Notes: generated by a model from the sequence alone, not told the origin. 64,000 nt of DNA from Odiellus spinosus (GCA_963920705.1 OY987226.1:13704501-13768500), one strand, 5' to 3'. Positions 23,456 to 35,780 are shown, numbered from the stretch's first letter. Numbers and translations: made by a program.

Positions 23456-23880
23456 TTAATTCCTTGAATAAACTCCTTTAAGCTTACTTAATTCCTTGAA
23501 TAAGCACCATTAATCTTAACGGAGTTTATTCAAGGAATTAAGTAAGCTTAACGGAGTTTATTCAAGGAATTAAGTAAGCTTAACGGAGTTTATTCAAGGA
23601 ATTAAGTAAGCTTAACGGAGTTTATTCAAGGAAGGTTAACTGAGTTTATTCAAGGAATTAAGTAGGCTTAGTTGAGTTTATTCAAGGAATTAAGTAGGCT
23701 TAGGTGAGTTTATTCAAGGAATTAAGTAGACTTTAGTGAGTTTATTCAAGGATATAAGTAAGCTTAATTCCCTTATTCAATGATTTAAGTAATCTTATAG
23801 TGGAGTTTATTTTCAAGGAATTAAGTATGCTTAGGGGAGTGCATTGTTCGACTAACTTAAGCTTAGCGGAGTTTATTCAG
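23456..23880 (+). repeat. 32-bp minisatellite with strand switch
   Basis: Forward units (GGAGTTTATTCAAGGAATTA plus AGTAAGCTTAAC) run from about 23515, ten or more copies that degenerate to the right. The first ~55 bases (23456-23511) hold two units in reverse orientation. Confidence 0.92.
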
Positions 23881-24120
23881 CATTGTTTTTCCGGAAGTTA
23901 CCAGTTAAAATTTCACTTTAATATCCTGTTCACCTTTACTTTAAAATGCTCTTGCGCCTTTTGCACTGTTCAATTTCTTTACATGACTGCGAAGCGATTA
24001 AGTGAAAGACATGGAGTTAAGGTTACGATACCTGTTTTTTGTTACTCCCTGCCTTTATATCCATTACTGCTAAACCAGTGGAATTGTGATGAAATTGCTT
24101 TTATAATACGAACAAATCAA

Positions 24121-24380
24121 GTTGGCAGCACGCGAAAAACTAGCCCTCCCCATATATGAATTGTCAACGTAAAAATAAAGGGAGCTTAGCTTTGTAAATG
24201 CTGCCATCTAAAGATGGAATTAACTATAGTATAACGACCTTTCTCCGCGGAGAGAAACCCATCTGAAGTGAATTTCACTTTGTTTCTGCAATACGAATAA
24301 CTCTACTGGATCGCTTTGGTTTTAATAAAAATAAATATTGCTACATAGAGGAGCCTAGCTTTGCACGTGTTACCAACTCA
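24121..24380. mobile_element. F5 inverted-repeat element
   Basis: TTGGCAGCACGCGAAAAACT at the left is inverted as AGCCTAGCTTTGCACGTGTT and ACCAA at the right. An internal GCTTAGCTTTGTAAATGCTG looks like an extra right end, suggesting a nested or duplicated copy. Confidence 0.65.
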
Positions 24381-24954
24381 AATTGAAAACTTCAATTAGC
24401 GTAATTTTGAAAAATAATAAATTACGCCGTAATTTAAACGAATCAATCGAATGATTTGTTTATTATATTTCTGTTATTTTTAACGGGGAATCTCTCTTTC
24501 AAACACTTGTAAATTCCTATTTCTGACTAAACACTCGTAAAAAATGCAATATTTTTCTTGAACAACATTGCTTAACTATTAGTCTTTACATTGATATAGC
24601 AAAGTGACTCAGACATGAAAAGTCGAGAACGATGCCTAGCACGGATAATTATTGAAAAGAAGACTTGTAGACGATTTGAAACGTTAAATATTTTGACCTC
24701 TTTTAGCAATTTGTTCACTTTTAATACAAAAAGGTTTTAATAATAATTCCCATATTGGTAATTTTACTAGAGCACATTTAGCCTACCGATTTAGAACGGT
24801 AAATGAAAGATGTGGCGAAATAAATGAGTTAAAAACCATATTTATGTTGATTCAAAAAACTCTTAATTTTCGTCCTCACATTGAGATAAGATAATAATAT
24901 TTCCCTGGCTTTGGAAGCAAATCAATGAGTTCTTTTTTTAAGTTTCCCCTTGCA
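24381..24954. other. No gene seen
   Basis: Unique AT-rich sequence. Confidence 0.4.
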
Positions 24955-25165
24955 AAAGGTCCAGGAAGAGTCAGGGAATTTTAAAAATGGACCAAAAGAT
25001 CAAAAGTCGAGAAATTTGTAAATCAGAAAATTTCAAAATTGGGTCTAAAGGTCAAGAAAGAGACGAAATTCTAAAATTTAGCTTAAAGGTCAACGAAAAG
25101 CGAGGTAATTTGAAACATTTTGCTAAAACGAGGTTAAGAAAAAAGTCTGAGAATTTTAAATTGAA
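24955..25165 (+). repeat. CAGGGAATT dispersed repeat, locus 4
   Basis: AGAGTCAGGGAATTTTAAAA, AAATTTCAAAATTGGGTC-type and AAAGGTCAACGAAAAG units, degenerate; same family as locus 3. Confidence 0.6.
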
Positions 25166-25423
25166 AGTTTTATTATTTTTCTCTCTTATAAAGTACCTAT
25201 GGATAAACCCATAGTTTTAAGACGGCAGGTTGTTCCGAACAATGTAGTAAACCTTTACAATATATATTAACCTTAGAAGCAGTTTTATTTAATAAAACGT
25301 TATCCTAATTTTTCCCGCGAATGTTACTGCTTTGAAGATTGAACTCTATACTATATATACGTACAGTACGTTGGCCACTTTATCAAGCGCGCGTTGCCAA
25401 GACTGCTTTCAGGCCCCCTCTCA

Positions 25424-25690
25424 GTACCCCTCTGTTATTTCCTCTTTTCGTTTAATGGCTTCAACCGCAGTCTTCCAGCATCCATCTCCCGCATCTACAC
25501 AACCGTTTAACTCTTTTAAGCAAGACGTACGAAGCTATTGGGTGTGGGACTTTCTCAAACGCCATACCACGTACTTCTCCTTCCTTCAATATTTATTCGT
25601 TGTTTCTATTAACTCAAACTGACTATAGTGATTGATGGAGCGCCGGACCGAGGCTCGGACCTTCTCTTCATCCTCGTCTTCTTTTAGTTC
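25424..25690 (-). pseudogene. Possible decayed coding segment, unknown
   Basis: On the - strand a single frame reads as two protein-like stretches, one lysine/glutamate-rich (about 25585-25685) and one containing GCWKTAVEAIKRKEEITEG (about 25425-25500). Stops interrupt the frame between and around them. The region is more GC-rich than its neighbours. The acidic stretch may simply reflect a purine-rich strand, so this could be chance. No family is recognised. Confidence 0.12.
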
Positions 25691-27091
25691 AAATCAGAGC
25701 GAGTTTCCAGCGTTTATACAACGCTAAATACCTTCGAAATTAAGTAGGAAAGAGAGGCCTGAAGATTGAGCCGTACACGTGTCAAATTTCAAACTGAGAC
25801 GGACTTTTGAGTTATTTTTCTATGCCAGATTTTACTATTGTTCAAAACTAAGTGGTGGCGAGAATCGGTAGTGTTGGAAAAGCGTGGGTTACACGCTTTG
25901 GTTGCGGTGTAATGTCGTGGTGAAATATTATTCGCGTGGGTTCTCGCGCCAGCTCCCGTAGATTCCCGACATTTTCACCTTCAAATTGAGTCTCTATATA
26001 GGAACCCGGGGAGATGGAACGCAATTTTTTTCTTCTTTGGAACTATCGGTCAAGGAGTGGTAATGTTCCTTTTTGTTGATGTGAATAAATCGAGTCGGCG
26101 CTGTGCCACGTTTTTGACCTAGGTAGTTTGTCCCGCGAGTTTGAAGGGCTCGCAATCTGGCGTTATCTTGATGGAGTCCGATTATGAACCTTTTGCCCTT
26201 GGCTAGGAATATATGTTACGCGGACCTGCCCAGGCCCTCTTCAAGAGTAGTTGAAGTTCAACAACAGTCTGATTTTCAATCGATTTGCTAATAATTTTAC
26301 AATTTTTTTCTGGGAAAGGAGGCTTATCACAGATGCAAGCTTCTTAAATTTCCTGTATTATCCAATTGGTTTTCCTATTAATTCCGATTTTTTTCACCTT
26401 GTATTAACGCAACAGACTAGAAGTTTCCGTCTGATTCCGCGTTGAATGACCCCCCCCCCCCCCGCCCGACTCAATTTCATCTCTTTCAGGATTTGTGTAA
26501 CACGTTGCATGCACATTCATCGGCTGTTTAAAGTTCAAGGCATCAGAGGCAAAATCAATCAGAAATCATTTGATGATTTTTAATATCATTCCAAAATCCC
26601 CTTATAAAATTTAAAATAATTCCCGGAATCAATTTCTTAAATGCAAAATGTATCCATAATTTCAAAATTCCTTACAAATTTTAATATTACCTTGAATGGA
26701 TTCGTGATAAGCCTACTTCTTCCTAATATTGTTTTTCAAATATGTTAACTGAATGAATGAATGAATGAATGAATATTTATTTACCCTTGAGTTCCCTTTT
26801 AAATCAGGGAGGACCTATAAAGGTCGCGAGTAATACAAACTGGTGAATTAACGTGAGGCGAAGACGAATCGGAGTAATATCGGTGTAAACCCTGAAGCTT
26901 TAACTATACTGTTATGTGGCATAATCATACGTATACTTATTTCCCTTAAAACCCTTGTTAAACTTAGCAAAAACATTATATGCTCTAAATCATAAAGCCT
27001 AATTAACAAATAAATTAAATTCAAAACTCGCGCGCTTCGAATTTAATTTAATGCTGCAAGTTTACAATAAAAATCAGCTATTCGAGATTGA
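25691..27091. other. No gene seen; homopolymer C and GAAT tracts
   Basis: Holds a C run at about 26450-26462 and a (GAAT)n microsatellite at about 26750-26774. The segment 25780-26230 is somewhat GC-richer but gave no exon. Confidence 0.4.
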
Positions 27092-27321
27092 AGCCGGATG
27101 CACACTGACCTATTTTCGCTATTTTTCACGCTAGATACTTTGAAAAGGTTTTGAACCGTGTTAGAAAGGACAAATCATAAAATTTTGGAGTCACCCTTGT
27201 AGATATTCGATCAAAAAATCCAATTATTATCTCGAAGAGTCGATTTGAATATTCGAACCGGTATTAAAAGGGTTTCAAAGAGTCAAATTCGAACGGAACT
27301 TCAGTCTGTGTGCATTCGCCT
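27092..27321. mobile_element. MITE, family F11 (230 bp)
   Basis: AGCCGGATGCACACTGACCT at the left, and GTCTGTGTGCATTCGCCT at the right whose complement is AGGCGAATGCACACAGAC. The right end equals the left end of 8640-8751, while the interiors differ. Confidence 0.75.
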
Positions 27322-27455
27322 TCATTTAAACTCCGCGTTTATAATAAAACTCGCGCTTCTTTACTTGAGGAAACTATGAAGTTTAACATTGTGTATTCTC
27401 ATTTGCTAACGTCGTCTTTAAACTTTAGTACTAGTTTCCGATAGACAGACACATG

Positions 27456-27625
27456 ACTACGGTTACACGAGGGCTCGAAGAGCGCTTTATTGGAAGGCGC
27501 TTTCCGATAAAACGCTTAAAATTTCACCCTCATGTAACCCCGGCAAAAGCACTTTGACCCGGGTTAGATGAGAGCGAAAAGCGCTTTATTGGAAAGCACC
27601 CTCATATAATGGCGCTCATCATTAC
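27456..27625. mobile_element. Two adjacent MITE-like units, family F12
   Basis: Unit one (27456-27544): CGGTTACACGAGGGCTCG at the left, CCCTCATGTAACCCCG at the right. Unit two (to about 27625): GGGTTAGATGAGAGCG and CACCCTCATATAATGGCG. Both share GAAAAGCGCTTTATTGGAAA or a close variant. Confidence 0.6.
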
Positions 27626-28912
27626 ATAAAGATGATTTCTCATCACTTCGCTGGACTTCATCGGGGCCACTCGTTCAACTCGAGGTATAGCTACATAGTC
27701 GTCCCTCCATCCTCTTTTCTTCTTTTATATTCGTTGAGGGTCATTATTGAGGAATTTATGAATGCTTTGTGTCCCTAATAGAATCGTTCCTCGGAAGAGT
27801 AACTCTCTCTCTCCCTCCCACTCTTTGGTTGATCGCTCGTCTACGCTTTTCCTCGCCTGTCAAAAAATTTCTTTTTCACCCCGGTTCTTTTATATTTTTG
27901 TTAGAGAAAAGGGTGCTAGAAACCTTCTCCCTAGATTTTTTTGGGGGGAAGGTTGTGAAGGTTGGAAAAACAATAACGCGGCACCCAAATTGGTGCAACG
28001 AGAGGGAGGGCGAAAGATGATGGTGAAATTGAATGGGTCGATTTACCTACCTCATCATGCAGACTCACTCTCAAGGTTTTCAGCTTCGTGTAACCGCCCT
28101 CCGCCCACGATTTACCCTCTTTTCTTTTTGTTTAATTTACTGGAAAATATGGAGTTTAGTTTCCATCATTTCATGGTCTTAAAAGGAGGGTAAAAGAGAG
28201 AGAGAGAGAAAAAAAAAGATTTTTCTGAAAATAAGTGTTTAGATTTTATAGAATTTAACAATTAATCAAGTGTATGAAAGCAATGTTTTGGCCCTTTCAT
28301 GGAGCGTCTATTACAGGGAGTTAAGTCTCCACTCCCTCAACCTTAACGGGTTCGTAGTTCCTAGCATCAGTTTCGTGTCTATCGCGCATCTCTGTATACC
28401 ATCTTCTGACTTACACGCGGCTTATCATATTTAAGTAATATCGGCTTTCAATTGTGTCCCATTAAGGATTTGAAGACGGAATAAGTACCGTTCATTGGCT
28501 AGAAGCTCTATAACACCTGAATCATTCAATCCCCACCCCCCCAATACTAACATTTCCGACAACCAAAGCTGCCACTGCCTTTCAGGTTAATTCTTAATAA
28601 CTCGCCCAACCCAAGAAGAAACCAGCCCCCAAATTGCAGCTTTAACAAAATTCCGTGTTTCCAGGAAACCTTCCCGAGACAGGCTCAGTAAATTATGGTC
28701 GCGTTAAAAAACCGCCGAAGGTTTTCTTTCTAGACCCTTTTTACTCTAGCTTATTATCACCCTCCCCTTAAAGGCTTTAAAGATTTTTTTCATTCATTAA
28801 TTCAAATGTATAATTATTGGGGTGAATTGGATTATGGGCTTTAGAACCGTTTGTTTAAGGTCATTTTATTTTGACCTTGGAGGAACTATGTCTAGAACTA
28901 AACATGTGCTAT
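27626..28912. other. No gene supported
   Basis: Contains the longest open frame of the window (27762-28193, + strand, 143 codons). Its peptide has no recognisable domain, and the overlapping frame is also open for 83 codons, so I do not call it a gene. A (GA)n tract lies at 28195-28210. Confidence 0.4.
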
Positions 28913-28920
28913 AGTACAGC

Positions 28921-29260
28921 CAGAAGCCGATGAAACCCTCCTTTGAAGTCTACTACTCTAATGTTCCATATAGCGCTCCTCTCTGTGTGGGTAAAATTCC
29001 TAATTTTACGTGGATCGGAGGGGTCCTACTTCATACCCCCCTGTCTACGGAAAATTGGAAATTCTCTCTCTCCACAAACGACGACGTTTTTTTGACGAAC
29101 TCCAAGGCTGCTAGAGATGTTCTCTCGACGAACTCCCTCTCCGAAAATATCTACTGTTAGGAGGCGTACGAATCGCGCTTTTTGAAACTTATCCCATACA
29201 GAGAGGGGTAGACAAGACCAGGGAGTAATAGACTTCAAAGGAAGGTTTCATCGGCTTCTG
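28921..29260 (+). mobile_element. MITE, family F8, copy 1 (340 bp)
   Basis: Terminal inverted repeats CAGAAGCCGATGAAACC and GGTTTCATCGGCTTCTG, continuing with TTTGAAGTCTACTACTC and its complement. The 7-bp direct repeat GTACAGC flanks it at 28914-28920 and 29261-29267. Second copy at 35434-35780 in opposite orientation. Confidence 0.93.
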
Positions 29261-29267
29261 GTACAGC

Positions 29268-30434
29268 ACAGAGAAAAAATAGCTGATTATTAGAACTCTT
29301 GAACACAAGCATAAAAGAATCCAAATTATGTTTTTTAAATTTCATACATAATTTATGAAAAATTCAATCAAACATTAAAAAAATATATATTACACAAAAA
29401 CTAAAATAAAACTTCAAACCAGGTTAAACTTGGAAACCAAGTTAAAACTTTTAACCTCTTAAAAGAATAAAACTTGATAAAAGATCATCAGAGAAGGTGG
29501 GAAAAAACCTTTTTTTTTTCCTTCAAATAAACCCAGTTTCTTTTTATTTACAAGTACAGCTCGTATATGAACACGAGTTTCCATCCCATGGTTTTATAGT
29601 ATTTCTTTGCGGTAGTCTTAAGGGGCTATACATATGTACACGTATCGAGTAACGTAACACGGGCATACTTTCAAAACTTCTTTAATCCCCACTACGGTTT
29701 AGCAACGCGTGTGTATCCGCCTTAACTTTGTCTTAGTTTGCAAACTCGCAACTTGGACCCAAAACATAGAAACACCAAAATGTAAGTCTAAGAGATATCC
29801 ATTCTTGTTTTTTTCACCGTAAGATGTATCATTCCGAAGTGAAAGCCCGCTACCAATGAAACTTAAATCTAACCAATTTTAAGTGTAATGTAGCTTCAAA
29901 CTGTGGTTCAGTCTAAACTTGAAAACGAAACAAAGAAAAACAACCACCTTATCCCTTAGAGACTACAATTGTGTCGAAAAACAAACGTACCGAATCGTAA
30001 AAAATACCGTAAGCCAACTTTTCTATTGTTTTAGCAACGACGTTTAAAGTGACAATGAAACTTAGTGAAAATAATTATTTTAATCGATTTGAACCGTTGA
30101 AGTATTCGTAAAATAAAATTTAAACTTAAATGTTTCTCGTTAATTTACAGTTAATTAACAAAGTTTGATATTATATAAAGCAGCTTTTAAAAGTTCCCAC
30201 GTGCTTTAGGGTTCGGTTGACGGGCCTGAAATATTTTAAAATGTCCTCTTTGATATTGAATTGAAATTATATAATTTTAGGGCTTATCAGGCTCAAATCG
30301 CAACTTTTTAATTAACTCTATATCAACTAGAAACGTTTGATGAGTTTAATAATGTTGTTATAATATTTCTAAATTTATTCAACGAGACTGCTACTTAGTG
30401 GTTGAGAATTAACAGCCTGATTAATAAATTTAAA
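29268..30434. other. No gene seen
   Basis: Unique AT-rich DNA without recognised exons or repeats. Confidence 0.4.
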
Positions 30435-30562
30435 AATTTGTTAATCTGCTTAATCACGTGGGAAGTGAATTTTGTGTAAAGGATTAAGGAGTGTTAGTAA
30501 TTTGTTAATCTGCTTAATCACGTGGGAAGTGAATTTTGTGTAAAGGATTAAGGAGTGTTAGT
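30435..30562 (+). repeat. Perfect 64-bp tandem duplication
   Basis: Two identical units, 30435-30498 and 30499-30562, each containing TTAATCACGTGGGAAGTG with the palindrome CACGTG. Confidence 0.97.
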
Positions 30563-33290
30563 AATTTAAGGTTTCGTTAAGTGTTATGTTTGTAAAACAA
30601 CTTGACGGCGTTGAAACTCTTAAAATATTTTCTAATTTAAATTTCTATTCGCTTAAGAATTATAAAAAGGAAGGGAGGATAGTACACAAACACTTGATGA
30701 CGTCAATACGTCTAAATACAACCTAATTATTTTCACTGTTGCCTGTATTCCAAAGGCACTTTGAATCTAACGATTGCGACATCGCTGAAGTTTCCACGTA
30801 AACTACGCAAAATAAACTCTATTCCAATTTTACAATAGTTCAACTCGTATAGCATCTTTGATAAGTACTTAATTTGTGTTCCGACTAATTAAAATAATCG
30901 AACCAAGAGTTTTTATGTTACAATGTCGAAAGGTTTCACGTTTAACCATTAGTATTTCAATTAACGTTTAATGATTTAGTTATGCAATTAATTCGTTAAA
31001 AATACTTCAATTATTCTTAAAAATTCAAAACCTTTTATATTTCCGGGGGTTTTAGTTTTTCCGTAAAAACTTGAAAATAACATATATCTGACTTTCCCCC
31101 TAACGCTCCCAAAGGATTATAAATGTTATTCGTCTTCATTATCCCTTCAACAAAACATATTTTTCCGGCTTTATACTGCCAGGGGTACGTGTTAGACTTA
31201 TTCTAGGTAATGGGTACAAAACAGAAGATGATTCTTTGGTTTTACTTGATTTTTCTACTTCTGTAGATATTATCTTCATTAGCCGAGATATATCGAACGA
31301 GCCGTAGAGGTATCAAGGGATGAAATGTGTTTGAAATAACATTCACTGAAACGTGCTTGGAAATGTTATAGATGTTTTTTTTTTTTTTCTTATATTTTTG
31401 GCGAGGTTTCCTGGTGCGGGTTATAAATAAGGTTATGTATTGTTATAGATGCTGATAAAAAAAAAAAAAAAAAACTACGTCCTTACTAACATTGTAAGTT
31501 TGGCTTAAATATATTTACATAATTTAGTATCTTTGCTGACAATTTTAGAGTTTGGTATGTTTTATAAATCCAGACTTTGTTAGGGACTCTTTTTGGATTC
31601 TCGTGGGTCATGAATTTAAGAATATAGTAACTATAATCAGATTGCTATGGTTTCGGTGTTTCAAAGTTTCTCCTCTAGAAATATCATTTTTTGTCCATTG
31701 CTTCTAAGAAATGTTGAAATGTTAGTTTTGTGACTATATCACTGAGAAGAAAAATCATAAGAGAGCCAAACGTAATAAAAAGGGTGATTTGTAAAGGGTA
31801 CCATTTTTTCGAATCCCTGTCTCTCACGAGGTATAACTTAAAGTCGATGGCCCTGTCCCATAGGTTCTTTATTTTGGTTTAATTTCAGGCCACAATAAAA
31901 TTAAAGAACTATAGGCTATTTAGGCATAGTGTTTATAAAGCCCTCTAGTTCACGATCTACTCAAAAATAACTATAAGAGACGAGTTTCAACGACATCTAG
32001 TATTTCTTCACGCAACACAAAACCTTTTACTTTCTCTTAAAGTCGAAGCGGCTTAAGAGTATTTTCAGCTTTCACTTCTTTCGCAATCTGTCGGGTGCTT
32101 TTATCAATTTTACCCCGAGTTGTCAGTATGTCCAAAGCTTTCGGCTCCATTCTATACCTCTCTCAAGTTTCGCAGCGATGAAAGAGTGAAAGAGGGAATT
32201 TAGGATTGCACCCCATTGTGAACTTAAAAAGAGTAGAGTATTATCCAAAGAAGGTGTCTATGGGAGTGGAAATAGGCTCTAAAATAGCGCAGTCAAGCTA
32301 TGTTCCCAGTTCAAACTTAAGTATACACCTTTTTCCGCAACAAACAATATTAGGTGGGATTTTAGTCTTGGCACTGTATTAAGTTCATTCTCAATGCCAG
32401 CTTCAAGAAAATGGGAAAGTGTCCGAGAGGAAAAGGTTTATAAGAACCCTTCCATGTAGAAATATCTCTCTTATATCGCCTTAGAATGGACTAAATTATA
32501 GTATAAAATATCCTTCCGCTACGGCTATAGTTGCCCTTTGACGACGCCCTTCGTAGAGTGAAAATTAATATAGCTCGCTGAAATTTCAAATTAATTCTGG
32601 TTATATTAAATTTATTCTACCTTGATTTGTCTGTAGGCGAAATACGTTATCAATGATTTCTTTACTTAGAGATAAAGGCGTTACCCTGCCTTTCAGTTCG
32701 CTAACAAATCGAGATGAAATCGACTATAAGTTGAAGAAAAAAAAAATCAGCATCCCTAATTTTCTCGTGGAGAGAGTCTTAGCTAATATAACGAAGAAGA
32801 TTCAAAATCATTTTGCAGTACGTGGAAAAGTTATCCTTCATCTTTCTATACTATTATCCGATATACTATATAGGAAGTTCGTATTGCTTTAAACGCCATG
32901 CAGCTTCAAATTGATATGGATTATATAGCTTTACAGTCTTAGAATGGCTCATTTTGAATAAGGAAGTGTACGAATTTATCGAGAATGCTGTTTTTTTCCT
33001 AAGATAGTGACAAACTATATTTTCTTCTCTAAAGATTCCTCGCCTTCTCCCTAGAGTGGCGAAGAACGCTTTTAGGAAATTGGAAAAATTTCTTCGCACG
33101 CGGGCTGATATGTTATAGAATATCCTTGCTTATATAAAATACGATACTGATCGTCTTAAGCCATATCGTTCTCTCAATAACAGAAGATTCAGTTTTAAAG
33201 TAATACTTAATTCATAAAATAATTTTGAATCGTTTACAATTAACGATAAAATGTCAAATTTATATAATGTAATAATTAAATTTATATAGA
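30563..33290. other. Unique AT-rich DNA, no gene seen
   Basis: 2.7 kb without a recognised exon, transposon or tandem array. A poly-T run (about 31375-31389) and a poly-A run (about 31458-31474) lie some 70 bases apart. Confidence 0.4.
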
Positions 33291-33710
33291 TTTAAAGTGA
33301 GGATGCAACCTAACATCAAATGATTTTTTATCGATTCCTTATCGTTTAAATAGACCTAATCCAACAGTAAAAATCTTTACTAATAAATATTAAACTAGTT
33401 AAATTAAAACTTACCCGGAAAATAGGCTTAGCTGGATTCATGGATATCCTGAATGTCTTCGCATTCAAAGGTCAGGGACCAATGAGCAAAAGCTTGTCTT
33501 TAATGCGAAATCTTCATGGAACTTCCAATAGCATTCCATTGATCGCTGGCCCATCAGTACGAAGAAATTCAGAGTCTCCGTGAATCCACTTAAGCCTATT
33601 TTTCGATTAAGTTTTTACTTGATTGTTAAATTTTTTACTGCTGAATTAGGCCTATTTAAACTATAAAGAATCGATTAAAGATCATGTGTTGTTAGGTTTC
33701 ATGCTCCCAA
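33291..33710. mobile_element. F1 foldback MITE, near full length
   Basis: Starts TTTAAAGTGAGGATGCAACC and ends GTTAGGTTTCATGCTCCC, with both arms complete: CGATTCCTTATCGTTTAAAT / TTTAAACTATAAAGAATCGA and GGAAAATAGGCTTAGCTGGA / TCCACTTAAGCCTATTTTTC. The best guide to the F1 family. Confidence 0.88.
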
Positions 33711-34497
33711 TTGGAGAACAGCTTACGTAGTCCACTACAAGGTTAGTGTCTTAGGTAGTCATCGGCGTAATCTTGTTTTTACCAAGTTTTAACGTTGGTA
33801 TATATGTAGTATGGGCTCTTTCATTCTTTCCCTAAAGGGAGTTTCTTATAAACTCCCGATACAGTGCATGCAGCGTAAGACGGTAGCGTGTTAATTGCCT
33901 TAAGTAGAAGCCGCGCGAGAGTAACTCGAGTACGATGCCGGGTAAACTACAGTTTTGGGAACTGGAGCTAATCTAGAAGTCGTTCACGTATACATATAGG
34001 CGTAGGCGTACGTACGACCCATGATTTCATTAGCATATCGAATCGAGAGCCATGCCGCGGCGCAACAATCGCTAGAGTTCTGTCTCATACTCTTTGGGGC
34101 TTGGAAACACGCGTCATACGTAGAAGACCAGCTATTCCAACCACCCCCAAAACATTATGTAAATCGGTAAAGATTCTGCAAAAGGGGTTGGAAGAAATAA
34201 GGGGCGGAGAATCGGGAGAAAATCATTCAGTCAATCTACATATTTTTCCTGCCTTGGAATATTTTTTTTTTCTTTTTTTTTTTTTTCTTTGTTCAAAGCC
34301 TTTACTTATTCAATAAATTTCTTTCCCACTTTTTTTGCTTCATAAGAGCTGACATATTTTTAACGTTAGGTTCTTCTACCATCCTCATTTTATGATTTTA
34401 TCCGCGAATGTTATTCGTGCGGAATATTGTAAAAGGGTTAGTTTGGATACGGTTTATTTAAAGAGAGGATAAATAGAAAAAATAAAGTTATTCTTTA
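33711..34497. other. No gene supported
   Basis: A GC-richer patch (33850-34100) gave only short open frames on either strand and no splice-bounded exon. A poly-T tract lies at 34262-34288. Confidence 0.4.
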
Positions 34498-35005
34498 TCA
34501 ATTATACTTTTTAAAATAAGTCTCGTTCGCGTGTTAAAACATTCGAGAAATGTCTCTTGAATTGTACAAAAAAAAATCGGAAAAGATTTCAATTTTAGTA
34601 TTCAATTAAAAGGAAAACCTCCGACTAATCAAAAGACTCCTCCACCTTTGCCTTAAATAAAATCCCCGCGACACGTGTTGCGGCACACTTTTTAGCCACG
34701 TTTACACTTGAGACTTTCAAATAGTTTTTAACCTTTTTGGATAACTTAAAATGAAAAATTATGGAGACCATTAGATTGTATACGATTTGAAAGTTCCTAG
34801 TGTGAACGTTGAATCACGCTAAATCTCGTTTTTGGTTATTTTCACGCGTATAAGCGTGCGTACAACATTGAGTTTCGCGAATATTTTATGAAGCCAAAAG
34901 GTGGAGAGACTTTTGATTAGTCTTGGGATTTTTTTTTGCGCAATTCAGAGAAATTTCTCCAATATTTTAATACATTGTAACTAGTCTTATTTTTAATAGT
35001 ATAAT
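34498..35005. mobile_element. F6 large foldback element with nested insertion
   Basis: The left arm (about 34508-34690) and right arm (about 34825-35000) are inverted: CTCCGACTAATCAAAAGACT / CTTTTGATTAGTCTTGGG, ATTGTACAAAAAAAAATC / TTTTTTTTGCGCAATTC, TAAAATAAGTCTCG / AACTAGTCTTATTTTTA. A second copy at 42399-42690 lacks the central 34695-34812 segment. Confidence 0.82.
34695..34812. mobile_element. F9 MITE inserted inside F6
   Basis: GCCACGTTTACACTTGAGAC then TTTCAAAT, inverted as ATTTGAAAGTTCCTAGTGTG then AACGTTGA. The ends resemble the element at 9268-9466. The F6 copy at 42.4 kb runs from GGCACACGTACTCTTT straight into GAATCGCGCTAAA, which marks this segment as an insertion. Confidence 0.78.
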
Positions 35006-35433
35006 AAACAAAAATATCACTTTTCTTCTTGAACCGCCCTTTAAAGAGACACTGTGACCAATTAACTCAATCAAACCGGCTGAAATTTCATAATTATCGT
35101 GAAAATAGATTAAAAAATAAATATATATTGCCCATAAGCTGCTATTTATTTAACGGTCTTAATGAATATCGTCAACATGACATCATTAAAGTGAGATTAT
35201 TGCCCGTGTCATCAAGAGATTAGAGAATGAAGGTCGAGGAGAAGGTTAAGTCTTGGAGGTTGCCTCTAGAATTTTAGCTTTCTATTTCCGTTGATTCGTA
35301 TTAGAACTTAATTGAAATTTTTTCCCGTTGCACAGGAAAATACTATGGGTAAGCTGCTGGTATATGTGTAATAATTTTTTTTCTTATCGGATATCGGGGT
35401 GCGTAATTAGTCTTACCCAAAAATGGTTGAAGG

Positions 35434-35780
35434 CAGAAGCCGATGAAACCCTCCTTTGAAGTCTATTACTCCCGGGTCTTGTCTACCCCTCTCTGTATGG
35501 GTTAGTTTCAAAAAGCGCGATTCGCACGTTCGTTCAAAAAGCGCGATTCGCACGTTCGTCCAACAAAAATCTCTAGCAGCCTTGGAGTTCGTCAAAAAAA
35601 ACGTCGTCGTTTGTGGAGAGAGAGAATTTCCAATTTTCCTAGACAGGGGTTAGAAGTAGAACCCCTCCGATCTCGTAAAATTGTGAATTTTGCCCATTCA
35701 GAGAGGAGCGCTATATGGAAAGGAGCGCTATATGGAACATTAGAGTAGTAGACTTCAAAGCAGGGTTTCATCGGCTTCTG
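35434..35780 (-). mobile_element. MITE, family F8, copy 2 (347 bp)
   Basis: Same ends as copy 1, flanked by the 7-bp direct repeat TTGAAGG (35427-35433 and 35781-35787). The interior is inverted relative to copy 1. It carries two small internal duplications, AAAAGCGCGATTCGCACGTT repeated at about 35513 and 35538, and GGAGCGCTATATGGAA repeated at about 35705 and 35722. Confidence 0.93.

Noticed and set aside
23800-24159. 119-codon + strand open frame
   Set aside because: It begins inside the 32-bp minisatellite and ends inside an F5 transposon copy.
27762-28193. 143-codon + strand open frame, the longest in the window
   Set aside because: No recognisable domain, skewed composition, and another frame over the same interval is open for 83 codons. 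No splice signals support an exon.
31375-31474. Poly-T and poly-A runs as retroposon tails
   Set aside because: No target duplication or element body was found next to them; similar runs are scattered through the window.
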